Source of the DNA: Hortaea werneckii
Lineage: Eukaryota > Ascomycota > Dothideomycetes > Mycosphaerellales > Teratosphaeriaceae
NCBI GenBank assembly: GCA_037044905.1
Contig: JBAOKB010000031.1
Location: 1-54,038, forward strand
DNA: 54,038 nucleotides
Direction: 5' to 3'
Notes under the pieces: model-generated
What the model was told of the DNA's origin: nothing
Seen by the model: the letters and a program-made list of their open reading frames with translations, nothing else
The model's database searches: none
Position numbers and translations under genes: made by a program
In this document: in pieces, positions 33,211 to 44,831 of the stretch
How the letters are laid out: each line of letters opens with the position of its first letter
Numbering within the stretch: position 1 is the stretch's first letter

Positions 33211-36200
33211 ATGTTCGTCTCCCAGGTCGCGGTGACCCTGCTTTTGGCCGCCGCTGCAACCGCGGCTTCCACCGAGCAATGCAGTAGGCAATGCACGGAC
33301 CTGGTCATTGGCCAAAAGTCCACCGGGAAGCGTGTCTGCACCTTAATGTCTGGATCCAATATGACAGTGGAATATCCTGTCGTCCCAGGCCAGAAGTACG
33401 ACGAGGTTCACGTGTATCTCGGGGCTGAACCTCCCAAGAATCAAGCACCCGGAAAGTTCCCCTTTGGTTCTAACAATGGCTATTGCTCAGTGGTCTTTGA
33501 TGGCTCCTACGCCACTTGTAAGATCCCCCTGGACGCTTTTGGAGAATGTGATCAGGACTACCACATCGCTACTCACGCTGCCATGAAGGAGGGGGAAACC
33601 GGTTGGGGCGACGGACCCTGCATTTCAGATAATTGCAAGCCATGGGTGAGTATTCAAAAGAAATCGCGCCTGGTTTAGAGAGTGCTAACGCAGTGCGCTC
33701 TTTCAAGGCAATGTATTGGGGTCCTGCCCATGCGCCATGTGGCTGTCCGAAAGAAACGACGACCCTGGAGACGACCAGGTCGACCACCAGTCCAAGCCAG
33801 CCCATGAGCGTCTCTTCAACATCTGGATCAACCACTGCTTCATCTCCCGCAGCTTCGAGCCCTGCTACTTCGTCGTCTTCTAGAGGATCTTCAGTAACTT
33901 CAGTAGCATCGTCGCCTTCAATGAGCTCTGGACCTTCGGACTCGTCTACTACGTCAACGCCCGCTGGATCTTCAATGACGATGCCAGGCTCGAGTTCTAG
34001 GTCGTCCAGCGGTGGCCTAAATGGGTCATCCTTTATGTCTACTCGGACCAGCTCCGTCATGACAAGCCCGGTTCCTAGCCCGCAGTCGTCCTCTACCGGC
34101 GCGACAGCTTCGTCTTTCCCGTCCTCGCCGGTCGGTTCCTCTATGACAAGCCCAACTTCTAGCTCAAGGTCATCCTCAACTGGAACAACAGCTTCGTCTT
34201 TCCCGTCTTCGCCAGTCGGTTCCTCCATGACAAGCCCGGTCTCCAGCCCGAGGTCATCTTCAACCAGAACAACAGCCTCGTCCTTTGCATCTTCGCCGAT
34301 TGGCTCCTCAATGACGAGCCCGGTTTCTAGTCCGGTATCATCCTCGACTAGAATGACTGGTTCATCGTTCGCATCCTCGCCAGTTGGGTCCTCCATGCGC
34401 AGCACCAGTAGATCATCCTCTTCGTTCGCAAGCGGTACTGCAAGCTCGATCATGACATCGAAACCCACCTCTTCCTCTACTCCAAGCGGCAGCTCGATTG
34501 TGTCGCGCTCAACGACACCGGCTGGGTCGTCCTTTGCTTCAACGCCCAGCTCGACAAGCTCTGCAAATTCATCTGTCCCTGTTTCTTCTCAGGGCGGTTC
34601 ATCTATGGGAAGCACTTCGCCGGGCTCCTCGATCTCGACCAACTCAGCGGGCTCCTCATTCGTGTCAACTTCTACCCAAACTAACATGAGCACCACAGCC
34701 TTGCTATCAGCCTCGACTGGCTCATCTTTCGTGAGTGCGAGCACCAAGTCCTCATCTCCTGTCAGTTCCATGGTCTCGTCTTTCACCACCAGCAATGTCG
34801 CCAATACAACCACGCTTGCTTCCGGGTCTTTCATGACGTCCAAACCAGCTTCTTCAATGGGATCATCTATGCTTCCTCCATCTACTTCGCCGGGTGCTGG
34901 ATCGTCAATCGGTTCAAGTATAGTCTCTCAGCCCACTTCGCCAGGTAATTCGTCAAGCTCTGGCTCGACGTCTACGAGCCCCATGGGTTCTTCCTTCATG
35001 TCGACCTCTTCTGCCACCAATTCTTCCACCTCTGCTCCACCGTCCAGCCGAAGCCTAGGCTCTAGCATGGCATCCTCAAGCAACTCCATGAGCTCTTCGT
35101 TCATGTCAACCTCCCCTACGGCCAATTCTACAAGTTCTATTCCGCCCTCGAGCGTAAGCCGAGGCTCCAGCATGGCGACTAACACTAATTCGATGGGCTC
35201 TTCGTTCATAGCTACGTCTCCAGCAACAAACTCCACAACTGTCACTCCAATGAGTCCCAGCATGGGATCTAGCATGGGCTCTCTCACGAACTCCATGGGC
35301 TCCTCGTTCATGTCCGCTTCCAACTCAGTTAATACCACAACCGCCACCCCCCGGCCGAGCCTAAGCATGGGATCAAGTATGAGCTCTCTCACGAACTCCG
35401 TGGGCTCCTCGTTCATGTCCACCTCCAACTCAGCCAATACCACGACTGCTACTCCGTCTAGCTTCGGCATGGGCTCCAGTATGGGCTCCAGCATGCGATC
35501 ATCATTTCCATCGACGTCAAATGGCTCAGGTATGTCTTCAATGGCGATACCCAGTTCCAACTCCTCATCGGTTAGCACTCGACCGCCTGCCTCTACTGGA
35601 TCTTCTTTTGCATCTACTTCGGCTATGTCGAACACAACTTCAGGTACTGCTCGGCCTTCCTCCATGACAGGGTCAATGGCTGGCTCCATAACGATGTCAA
35701 GTATGGCAACGACGAATTCCATGGGACCCGCCAATTCATCCATGGTATCGTCTGCTTCGTCGTTTGCCTCAACGCCCGTGTCGGCCAACACAACCAGTAT
35801 GGCAACGGTCCTTCCTTCAATGACAGGCTCTAGCATATTTTCGCCAACAGGTTCCAGTTTCATGTCCACAGGAACGGTATCTGCCAATACATCTACGGTA
35901 GTATCTGGAATGCCGTCGTCGATGGCTTCAAGTATTGGTTCTTCTATTGGTTCAAGCATGTCATCAATGCTAAGTGGCCCGTCAGCCAATTCGACCAATG
36001 TAGGCTCTACTATGCCTTCACCAAGTGGTTCTAGTATTCGGTCTTCAATGGGATCTTCAATGGGATCAACAATGGGATCTTCAGTGCGATCGACAATGTC
36101 TTCCATGCCAGGTGGGCCATCAGTGAATTCGACCAGGGTCATCTCGAGCATGCCGTCGGCGACTGGCTCCAGTATGGCATCTTCCATGCGATCTAGTCTG

Positions 36201-37817
36201 TCTTCTGTGCCGAGCGGGCCATCGGCCAACTCGACGATGCCTGGCTCTAGTATGCCTTCTCTAACTAGCTCGAGGATGATGTCTTCGATGGGTCCAAGTA
36301 TGTCTGTTCCATCGGGTGGAGCATCATCAAACTCGACGATGTTGGGCTCTAGCATGTCCTCACCCATCGGCTCCAGCAGGCCATCCTCTATGGCATCCAG
36401 TGTGTTTTCCGTGCCAAGTGGAACGCCAGCAAATTCTACCACGCCCGGATCCAGCATTGTTTCACCCAGTGGCCCAGGTATGGCGTCTTCGATGAACTCG
36501 ATGAAGCCTACCATGTCGTCCATGCCAGCCGGATCGCAGGCAAACTCAACGACTCCAAGACCCAGCACGCCTCTACCAAGTGGGTCCAACATGGCACCTT
36601 CAATGGGATCTGGTATGTCATCACCGCCGACCGTCACGGTAAACTCAACAACGTCGGGCTTCATTTCGTCAACATCTGTGGGCTCCAGCATGGTGTCAAC
36701 ACCCAATGCGCCCACGAACACGTCTGGCATGATTTCCAGCACGACCCTGCAGGGATCTAGTATGGTCTCAATGCCAACTGCGCCTGGAAACTCGTCAGGA
36801 TTCCCGACTGGCTCAAACATGGGATCATCCATGACCTCCGGCCGGGCAACATCGATGGGCTCCAGCATAAGTCAGTCACTACCCTCTGGTATGGGATCAT
36901 CTATGGCTTCTAGTGTGGGATCGTCTATGACTTCCGGTAAGGCATCATCAATGGGATCCAGCATAGGGCCATCAATGGGTTCGAGCATGCCGTCTTTTGT
37001 TCCTTCGGGGTCGACAAGCCCAGGCTTTGGGTCCTCAATGGGTTCCAGCTTGGGTTCGGCTACCTCGTTATTCCCTTCAATGCTTCCAACGATGAACATG
37101 ACCTCCAATTCCAGTATGCCGACAGGGTCTTCCAATTTCACAAGACCAGCTGGGATGCCTCCGACAACTTCGCCGGGAATCACCAGTCCACTTCCAACTA
37201 CTCCACGGACGAGTGGCCCAGGCTACGGGACTACTACGACCATCATAATCACTGTAACCGTCACCCAATCTGTGGGAATTCCCACTACGACAAAGGTAAT
37301 CGAGTCAAGTGGTACAAGGACAACGCCTCAGACCATCACAACCACTTTGATCCAGACGACCACGGTCACGCAGTCAGTGGGATTATCGACAACGACAAAG
37401 ATAATCGAATCAAGTGGTACAATGACAACGCCCCAGATCGTCACAACTACTGTTATTCAAACGACGGGTCCGGTCATCACTGTCACGGAAACAAAAGGAC
37501 CAGGCCAATCTCCCCCAGTGGTCACAAAGACGGTCACGGAAAGAATTGGATCGTCATCGACCCCTCAAGTCGTCACAACGACGGTCGCTCAAGTGGTTGG
37601 ATCTATGACGGCGCCTGGTGGCTCTGAGTCTCTATCAACTTCGTCTCAAGGGTTCATTTCTATGTGCAAGAGCACCACTACTTGTAAGTGAGATATCTTA
37701 GCTATTTTGCGAAAGTTACTGACCATTCTTGCACCAGACTACACCACGTGCGCTGCCCCAACATATGCGTATGGACACAGACACGGAGGTGGATGGCGCG
37801 GTTGGGGCGAGTGGTAG
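33211..37817 (+). CDS. Large secreted Ser/Thr/Met/Gly-repeat protein, adhesin-like
   Basis: Predicted 1496 aa from exons 33211-33645, 33708-37683 and 37738-37817. Residues 1-20 are a signal peptide (MFVSQVAVTLLLAAAATAAS). Residues 21-165 form a Cys-containing globular domain (CSRQCTDL, GYCSVVF, ATCKIP, CISDNCKPW, CGC) that precedes the repeats. About 1000 residues of imperfect low-complexity repeats follow, built from units such as SSMGSS, GSSFMSTS and NSTT, a dense O-glycosylation substrate. Near 1190-1300 two beta-type repeats appear, each with TVTQSVG..TTTK.IESSG. The end is CAAPTYAYGHRHGGGWRGWGEW, so no GPI-anchor signal is seen. A wall or extracellular-matrix adhesin role is inference. 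The upstream in-frame ATG at 33166 would bury the signal peptide. Confidence 0.82.
34028..37200 (+). repeat. Imperfect coding tandem repeats within the adhesin-like gene
   Basis: Short degenerate repeats based on TCN-ATG-GGN-TCN (Ser-Met-Gly-Ser) and TCN-TTC-ATG-TCN alternate with Asn-Ser-Thr-Thr spacers. Adjacent blocks near 34090-34390 differ by few bases (the unit TSSFPSSPVGSSMTSP recurs three times). Such arrays expand and contract by slippage and unequal crossing-over. Confidence 0.8.
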
Positions 37818-38642
37818 AGCCTTGCATTTAGATCAAAGAAGAAGAAGGCAGGTGGAGCAACATATGGTTTGACTGCGAGTTGAAGTGCTTTCTGCAGTGG
37901 GTTAGTGCGCTAATTTCTCCTCTTGCACTTCGCAAGACAAACACCTCCGCGGGGCATGTATTCCGGCGAGCTCCTAGCGGGTTCGTACATCTGTTCGTTG
38001 CGCATGGGTTTTTCTCGATCTACGGCGCGACAAGCGCTCTGTTTGACTGATCTACTAGTATACGGTAGTACGAAAATCATACTGGAGCCTTCTTTGACAT
38101 CCGAGTTCCCGTGCGTAGTATCCTACGTCGGAGTGGAAGTCGGTGGTCCCATTGCTGCAACAGTAAGGGTAGAGCCTACATAATACACGTATCGCCTCGA
38201 ATCACGAGCACGGCAAACGTCGAGTGCAGATCGCAGTGACGTATTTGGGCCAAAACACGAGAGCTTGTTCCAGACTTGACCGAATCGGCTTTGGCCTGCC
38301 TTGGAGCCGCAAGCTCGCTTCAAGCACGGCGTGGGGAAGATGGACTATATTTAGTGATTGCTCTACATGGTTCTCCAAACTAATGCGTTTTGAGACCAGC
38401 TGTAAGCCTGCTCCGCTCGTATTTATTAAGGCAAAGTAGCACTGCTTTTGGGAAGTGTCACCGCAGATCTCACGCTTGAATCGAAGGTCCGAGTTGTCAA
38501 GTAGTTATATAGCAGCGTAAACAATCCCCTTTCACCTCTTCACTCTATCCCTTCATCTTCCATCCCATCACCATAGACAGCTTTTGCCCGAACGACGCTG
38601 CCATCCTACTTGATCCTCTTCTACTTGATCACATCACCCAAC
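37818..38642. promoter_or_regulatory. Intergenic with TATA-like element before the small secreted protein
   Basis: 825 bp. No gene is supported. A TTATATAG element lies at about 38505-38512, some 130 bp before the next start, and is followed by a C/T-rich leader with CCTTTCACCTCTTCACTC. This is the usual layout of strongly expressed fungal secreted-protein genes. Confidence 0.5.
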
Positions 38643-39104
38643 ATGTTTTTCAAGAACATTCTCACCGCTACCGCCGCCAGCCTGGCGCTTGCCAACGCAT
38701 CTCCGGTGCCTGCTGGATCCAATGACCAGCAGCAAGGATTCGAAGTCTCCAACTTCATCTACGGCTGCACCGTTGGCTGCTACTGGTACTTCAACGCCAC
38801 CGTATCCGGAGACAGCGCGAACCACCCATGCGTCTCTACGCCAGTTTACTGCAATGGCAACCTAGACGACGATACCGACTACAAAGAGTGCACCTCGACC
38901 GGCAGGGAGAGCAGCAGCATCTCCGCTTTCATTGAAAAGGCCTCAAACACCCTGTTCCTCCGCTACACAGTCAACGATGTCGAAGCCGGGTCTACCTACA
39001 ACTACTATGGCAACGACACGGTATACGCTGCAACCAGCTCCGATGCAGACAAACAAGAACCGAACTTCTTTGTGCCAGAGACCTCTGTCACTGCTGTGGC
39101 ATAA
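38643..39104 (+). CDS. Small secreted protein, possibly Alt a 1 (AA1-like) fold
   Basis: Single exon, 153 aa. The signal peptide is residues 1-20 (MFFKNILTATAASLALANAS), followed by PVPAGSNDQ, where a Kex2-independent mature start is plausible. The mature part has four Cys (GCTVGCYW, HPCVS, VYCNG, KECTS), a pattern FEVSNFIYGC...YWYFNATVSG, and later beta-strand-like segments such as LFLRYTVNDVEAGSTYNYYGN and a conserved-looking VYAATSSDA. Two N-glycosylation sites (NAT, NDT) are visible. The arrangement reminds me of the AA1-like family named after the Alternaria allergen Alt a 1, but this is not certain. A role at the host or environment interface is inference. Confidence 0.8.
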   Translation: MFFKNILTATAASLALANASPVPAGSNDQQQGFEVSNFIYGCTVGCYWYFNATVSGDSANHPCVSTPVYCNGNLDDDTDYKECTSTGRESSSISAFIEKASNTLFLRYTVNDVEAGSTYNYYGNDTVYAATSSDADKQEPNFFVPETSVTAVA

Positions 39105-39904
39105 ATGAATCCGAGAAAGATACACTGAGGTTTCCAGTGCTGGCTTGATGCAGAAGGTCACAGTCAGTGTTGTATAGCATCCGCAATAGATTCGATATTG
39201 GAAACAAGAGCACGCCCGCCAATTAAGCTTTCATTCCCTCACAGACTTCTCATTCCGTTACTTTTGCCGTGACGATTAATGTAAGAGGCGATCGCGAGAG
39301 TCCTGTTCCACAACTCCTGGATTGGCCCGAGCCTGCTGGCCTTTGAGTTTGCACTCGTTTCATTCTGTGCAGCAAAGCAGCCCGGCACCGCGATGAACCA
39401 TGAGCGAGACGTAATATATAGACCGCTATGAACCACATTGAGATATGTTCAGATAGATTCATCACAATCTCACTCTGATCTTCGCCAACGGCAAGAACCA
39501 TCTTTTATCCGTTCGATGGGTACGCTCCGTCGGCGAGATGCAGTCCATATGCAGTCCGCCATCAATCAAGAATCTGTTACATGTGCCGTCGAAGATTGAC
39601 TTGATCTACGTCATTCTTAGGCCGAGAATTTCCGCAAAAAGGAATCTGAATTCTGAGCGCTGGTCAATGCATTTCGGGAACTCCACGCAACGTGTCTAGT
39701 CTCAAGATACATCGCGCAGTGAGCTGCAAGAACAATCCATGAAATTTTGGTTGCAGTCGAATGCAGAAATCCGATGCGCGTCTGTTGACACCACGTTATG
39801 AAAGGTATAGGTCTGAACTTCCTTCTTTTCGGTCTACAAGATTGTTTTGCATGCATTAATTACATTGAAGCGGGTTTCTTTAGCCTGCAGTGGACCAGCA
39901 ACTT
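39105..39904. other. Gene-free region flanking the AT-rich block
   Basis: Base composition is ordinary. Short open frames have no recognisable product. It holds the terminator of the small secreted protein gene. Confidence 0.45.
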
Positions 39905-41228
39905 TGTGAGAACTATGTAGGTATTAGAAAAGACCTTAGCACTAGAAGGTCTTAGATGTTAGAATGGTCGGGCTAACAGAATCGAGGTCGTCACTAGAGC
40001 GAGCGTCTAAATAGACTTAGAATGGCTCTTTTTCTAAAGGAGAGGGCGTTGTTGTATTGCTATATACTATATGTTGTCCATAGCGCTATAAAGAACTTAA
40101 CGAACATGTGAAAGATCGAAGGACTAGATGTAACAACATTCGGACTTATAGAAGCAAAGTTACTATTAGGCAAGGGACTTACTAGATTAAGGATAATACC
40201 TTCCTATCAACAATGCCGTACTTACGTTTTTTTAGAACATAGGTCTCGTTCTCCTTAGTCTAAAGAACCTAGCGTTTATATAAAACATTTAAACATTTAG
40301 AGACGTTAGACAAAGCTAGCTAGGCTAAGGCAAACAACATAGAGGATTAAGGATAGCTCTTTTAGATAAACTAAACATACTTAAAGTTATCTTTATTTCT
40401 CTAGTCTAAAGAACCTAGCGCTAGTATATAAAATGCTATATCTTAGTTATAAGTTCTATATAATGTAGTTACTAAGGTAGGTAACGCTAGAGACGGACAG
40501 TAGCGCTTTTCTATAAATATAGACGATCTTTATATGGGCTAATTTTTATATATCAAAAAGACCTAGCATAAATTTATATTTATTAAAATGTCTCTAGTAT
40601 AAGAGCTTTTTGGGTATATAAAATAGTTACTAAGATAGGCGTAGTAGGAAATTAAACGTAGTTTTCTTGTCTAATTAAAAGCTAAACTTAGGTACTTAAT
40701 AATATAGAGTAATTCTCTTATAATAGTAGAACCTAGTATAGGTATAGAAGATACCTAGAGATAATTATACTAGAAGTAAGTACTAGACTATTATAGATAG
40801 AGAGTAGTCTTTTACTATAAATCTAAGTGTCACTTAGATTCTAAATTATATATACTTCTATATAGAAAGGGCCTACTATATTAGAGATATAGGGGATTCT
40901 CTTTTCTCTAGTAGAGGAACTATTAGACTATATATAGATATATAACTTTAAGAGTAGCTCTTTTATATAAATTAGAGCTATATTTAGCATCTTAGAAGCG
41001 TATTCTTTCTTATCTAGAGAGTCTAGCAAGGGTGTATATAATAAAAAGATTCTACTCTCTTAAATAAAAGAATAATTTACCTTTATATAGAAGTAAAACA
41101 TAAAGAGTAGTTCTTTTCTAAGCTAAGATTATAGCTCTAACTATGTAGGCTAATTGTTCTACGTTAGAAGAACTTCCGACTAATTGTACATAATTAGATA
41201 GGCATTCACCTAGGTATATCGTCCATAA
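39905..41228. mobile_element. AT-rich, RIP-like degenerate repeat block (unidentified relic)
   Basis: Composition changes abruptly to very AT-rich with TA, CTA and TAG words everywhere, and no frame longer than about 50 codons survives on either strand. The phrase TAGTCTAAAGAACCTAGCG occurs twice (near 40257 and 40410), and the words AGAGTAG and TAGCTCTTTTA recur. This is the expected signature of a repeated element hit by repeat-induced point mutation. The minus strand shows stretches that read like decayed protein, but I cannot name the element. Confidence 0.6.
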
Positions 41229-42295
41229 GAACTGTTAGAGAATTTTGAGTCCCGATATGAAGCTTCGCTTTGGCAAGCAATCTTGGGGGCATTGACATCG
41301 TTTTTGGAAGTCATTATAAGCACGAAAGGCGCCCGCTACGCCAAAGTCTCTCGACAACTTGGAAAGGTAGACATGACGTCCGTGTTTAGAAAAATTGCTA
41401 CCTTCGACTTGATCGAGCAGCAGCGGCTAAAATAGAAATGGCAGACCAAAAGCTATCTGTTCTCAACTGCGTGATCGAACGACTACTGTATTTCAAGAAA
41501 GATTAACGATGAGCATGATCCCTCTGGGTTGCGTAGTTCAATCAGTCAGCCAGGTGATCAATCAGCTGTCATGGTTGGCCTTGCGGCACTGGCACTGGCA
41601 GTGATCTTAGTGAAGAGGACTAGACTGTGTCTTCCAATTCGACAAACACGAGATCAAGCTGGCGGGCGCATGGGCAATGTCATGCAGTTTTATATAGTTG
41701 CAAGTCTCACATAGTCTGTCCAATCTGTGCTTCAATAATATTGTCGAGTCTGCTGTTGCGTTGCCTTGCAACGATCACTTTCATTGCGTTTTGTAGTCTT
41801 CACCTGGATGCAGATGTCATGAATCGAGCTTTGCCGCCTCTTTTATTTACCGCAGAACAACAGCTGCAGCTTGTGACGACACTTCGAAAGGTCAATGGAC
41901 GGTTTGGTGTGCTCCTTGCTACTGGCATGTTTGCAGGTGATTGCGATGATCTCGTCTGCTGAGCAAACCGTAATGAACGAAGGTTCAGATCGCCCTTGGT
42001 TGATGGATTCACGAAGAATGTTCACTGGTTTAAAATGTCGGAGCCGGCTAACTGCGACAATTTGGGCCATCTTTCCATAAATGGCAAGTTCTGACGACAC
42101 TGTCAATAACATAAGATGGAAGATAGCATTCTCTCCGTCGTCTGATAACAAAGCTGGTGAGCCTGATAATAATATGCGGTCACACGATAGTTTGAAAGTG
42201 CCGTGGTATCGCGCCAATCTTTCCACTTGTTCATAAGGCAATTATCTTTTGCGCCCCTTCACCCTAGCCAATGCTTGCTCAACCTTGCTCAGCGA
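41229..42295. other. Intergenic after the AT-rich block, no gene supported
   Basis: Normal base composition returns. The longest frame, 132 codons on the minus strand (42241-41843), has no motif and no plausible partner exon, so it is not called. The region includes the 3' flank of the epimerase gene. Confidence 0.4.
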
Positions 42296-43540
42296 CTAAC
42301 ACTCAACCACATCAGGCAGCTTCAACGCATTCCAGCAGTCCCGCGCACAATCTCCGACAGATTTCACCGCTCGCCACTTCAGTTCACGCTCTGCTCGGTC
42401 AACAATCGCCACGCAAGACCCGACGTCGCCAGCTCTCCTGGGCGCTCTCACAGCAGGGACTTGCTGTTGGGAAGTTTCTTCGAAACTCGTCAAAACCTCA
42501 GCTACTGTCATGCCTTTCCCAGTGCCCAAGTTGTAAGCCCGGAATGGCTCTCTCTTCACATCGGAAGCTGCTGCCGTGAGAGCGGCGACATGGCCTCTTG
42601 CGAGGTCGACGACATGGATGAAATCACGGATCGCGGTGCCGTCACGCGTGTTCCAGTCAGTGCCGAACACTTCAAGCGTATCCTTTTCCCCCTGCATAAC
42701 GGATGTGACGACAGGGAACAAGTTCGTAGGGGTCTGACGAGGGTCCTCTCGAAGAACGCCGCTGGGATGACAGCCGACAGGGTTGAAGTAGCGCAAGGCT
42801 GTGATGCGCATAGAGGGATCAGCTCTAGCAAGGTCCGCCAGGATTGCCTCAGAGAAGTACTTGGAGCGGCCATACGGGCTTGTTAAGCCGGTGGCCCCGT
42901 TTAGTTGCAGGATCTTGTTACCGTCCTCATCGATCTGGATTTCGTCGTGGTGCACAAGGTCGTCTTCATGGAGTGGCTCGCCGCTATTAGCCTTCGTGCC
43001 GTAGACTGTAGCCGAAGAAGAAAAGACGAAGTTCCTGATGCCGTGCTGTTGCAAGGTAGCCAGCAGGTCGACAAGTCCGCAAACGTTGTTTCGGTAATAC
43101 GCAAGCGGCTGGGCGATTGATTCAGAAACAGACTTGAATGCTGCAAAGTGAATCACTGCAGATATTCGCGACCGGGAAGCGCTGTATCGAGCGAGCATGT
43201 CACTCATGCCATGGCTGCGATAATCCATCTCGTGGAAGCGAAGAGCTGGCATGATAAGTCCAGTAAGGCGACAATGAGCCTGAGCTAGGGTTGTGATTCG
43301 TGTGAGGACAGTCTTGAAAGAATTGCTGAGGTCGTCCACGACGACCACGTTGAAGCCTTCTTGAAGCAGCTCTAGGACAGTGTGGGATCCTATGTATCCA
43401 AGGCCACCAAGGACCATGATGTAGCTTTTGCCATCGTCCGAAGGGAGACAATCAAATCCTTGATCCCAGAAAGCTGTCTCGTGGCGGAAGTCAAGCCCAG
43501 CAGAAACCAGAGCTGGGCTGCAGCTTGAGATGCCAGGCAT
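42296..43540 (-). CDS. UDP-glucose 4-epimerase (GalE/Gal10 epimerase type)
   Basis: Single-exon gene of 414 aa. It interconverts UDP-glucose and UDP-galactose (Leloir pathway; also supplies galactosyl donors for wall glycans). The Rossmann signature GGLGYIGSHT (about 45-54), DDLSNSF, the HFAAFKSV segment, the catalytic SSSATVYG and the YGRSK (YxxxK) motif are all present, as are RYFNPVGCHPSG and the C-terminal YNLGTGKGMTV and RRAGDVGSCVA. A preceding N-terminal extension of about 40 residues (MPGISSCSP onward) is unusual but still in frame. The frame is open further upstream to 43711, and the true start could be there. Confidence 0.93.
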   Translation of the reverse strand: MPGISSCSPALVSAGLDFRHETAFWDQGFDCLPSDDGKSYIMVLGGLGYIGSHTVLELLQEGFNVVVVDDLSNSFKTVLTRITTLAQAHCRLTGLIMPALRFHEMDYRSHGMSDMLARYSASRSRISAVIHFAAFKSVSESIAQPLAYYRNNVCGLVDLLATLQQHGIRNFVFSSSATVYGTKANSGEPLHEDDLVHHDEIQIDEDGNKILQLNGATGLTSPYGRSKYFSEAILADLARADPSMRITALRYFNPVGCHPSGVLREDPRQTPTNLFPVVTSVMQGEKDTLEVFGTDWNTRDGTAIRDFIHVVDLARGHVAALTAAASDVKREPFRAYNLGTGKGMTVAEVLTSFEETSQQQVPAVRAPRRAGDVGSCVAIVDRAERELKWRAVKSVGDCARDCWNALKLPDVVEC

Positions 43541-44831
43541 GATTGGCTCAGAGAAGGCGATGAGTTGCTGGTTTCCGTCGATAAACGATGGATATACAAT
43601 GAGAATGAGACAGGCACAGTTGTGAATGGAAGTATTGAAGGAGCGGCAATGCTCACCATTTATGACAATTGACTTGGAGCAACCTTTCAGGACAAATAGC
43701 CATCGTGGCATCTCGAACGTGTTCCAGAGTCCCTAAACGGGCTTCAATTCTTTACTTCGCGCTAAGGTCTTTTCCGCCGACATGAAAACAATCTGCAAGT
43801 GTGTAGACATCGCCAGAATGTTGCCACATTGCAGATTCCCTGTTGGGTGCACCGAATATTGACATGCCCGCAAGAATGAAGAGGAAAACAATCAATCTTA
43901 TGCAACACGGGTGGATAAAAGAGCCAGAACTCGCCTCTTCCTTGGATAATATTGCGCAATGCAGTTGCCGCGCAGTCTCGAATCATTAGCTGGCAAGAGA
44001 TTGGCAGACGATGCTCATCTTTTTCGCCTGGCGTGCCGTGCGTTCCATTTATGGTCCAACAAGCGCTATTGGTTGTAGCCACGGCAAGTGGCTAGACAAA
44101 GATACCGAGGTACTCGAATGTGTGGCCTAATCTATGCAAGAAGAAAGTCGCCCTGATTGACAATAGACTAACGGGTTGGCCTGATTGTAACGTCAAAATT
44201 GCATGTCGAGATAAAGACTCTAAAACCTGCTTCGGTTGATCCAACGACATTTGCTGCAATAGTGAAGGCGCTCTTGCGCGAAAGTCTCGATTCTCGTGGC
44301 ATGTCTCGCTCATGTCCGTAGACCTACGATGGCAAATTGACATGGCTCGCAGGAGCGCATTGCCAAGAGATCACTTCCCGAAGTGTGAGTTCGGGGCGCT
44401 ACGAGCAAGCCAGGAACAGGTGGAATTCCCCGCGGGTATGCAGGAATGAATTGCGCCTCCTGCACGTTTCCGATTCTGGGATGCCGGTTTTCATGTTCAA
44501 GCAGAGATGATCAAATTCAACGTCTAGCTGATGGGGTGCATTTCCAGGAAGGTGAAGAGAGAACGAAAAGGGTACAAACAAATGATACCATACAAGGATC
44601 CTAAAACATGCAGGCTCCTGCCTTCAGAATTTTTGGTAGCGATCAACGCTTTCCATGGAGCACCGAAATATCCGGACTGAACCTGCCTCCGGAATTCAAG
44701 AAAGCAATGGCTGCGGATAATGCTGTGCAGGATATTAAAGTAGGGTACCAGACCTATCGTACTCCTTCGACGGCAATGAAGATGGATGAAGCTTTGCGAA
44801 TTGGTATGTCGGATTGTACGTGCTCAGCTCA
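43541..44831. other. 1.3-kb intergenic region, no gene seen
   Basis: Between the start of the epimerase and the stop of the GH114-like gene, both minus. Short frames on both strands lack motifs. Part of this holds the epimerase promoter. Confidence 0.45.

Noticed and set aside
33569..34468. 299-codon antisense frame rich in Glu/Asp/Val/Pro on the minus strand
   Set aside because: Same cause: reverse of Ser-rich repeats. It crosses the intron and the first exon of the real gene.
34928..36868. Very long antisense open frame (646 codons, acidic, minus strand) inside the adhesin-like gene
   Set aside because: It is the shadow of a low-complexity Ser/Met/Gly coding repeat. The sense strand has a signal peptide, introns in phase and a proper end; the antisense has none of these.
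41843..42241. 132-codon minus-strand frame after the AT-rich block
   Set aside because: No domain, no splice partner and no conserved-looking motif. It cannot be supported as a gene, though it cannot be excluded.
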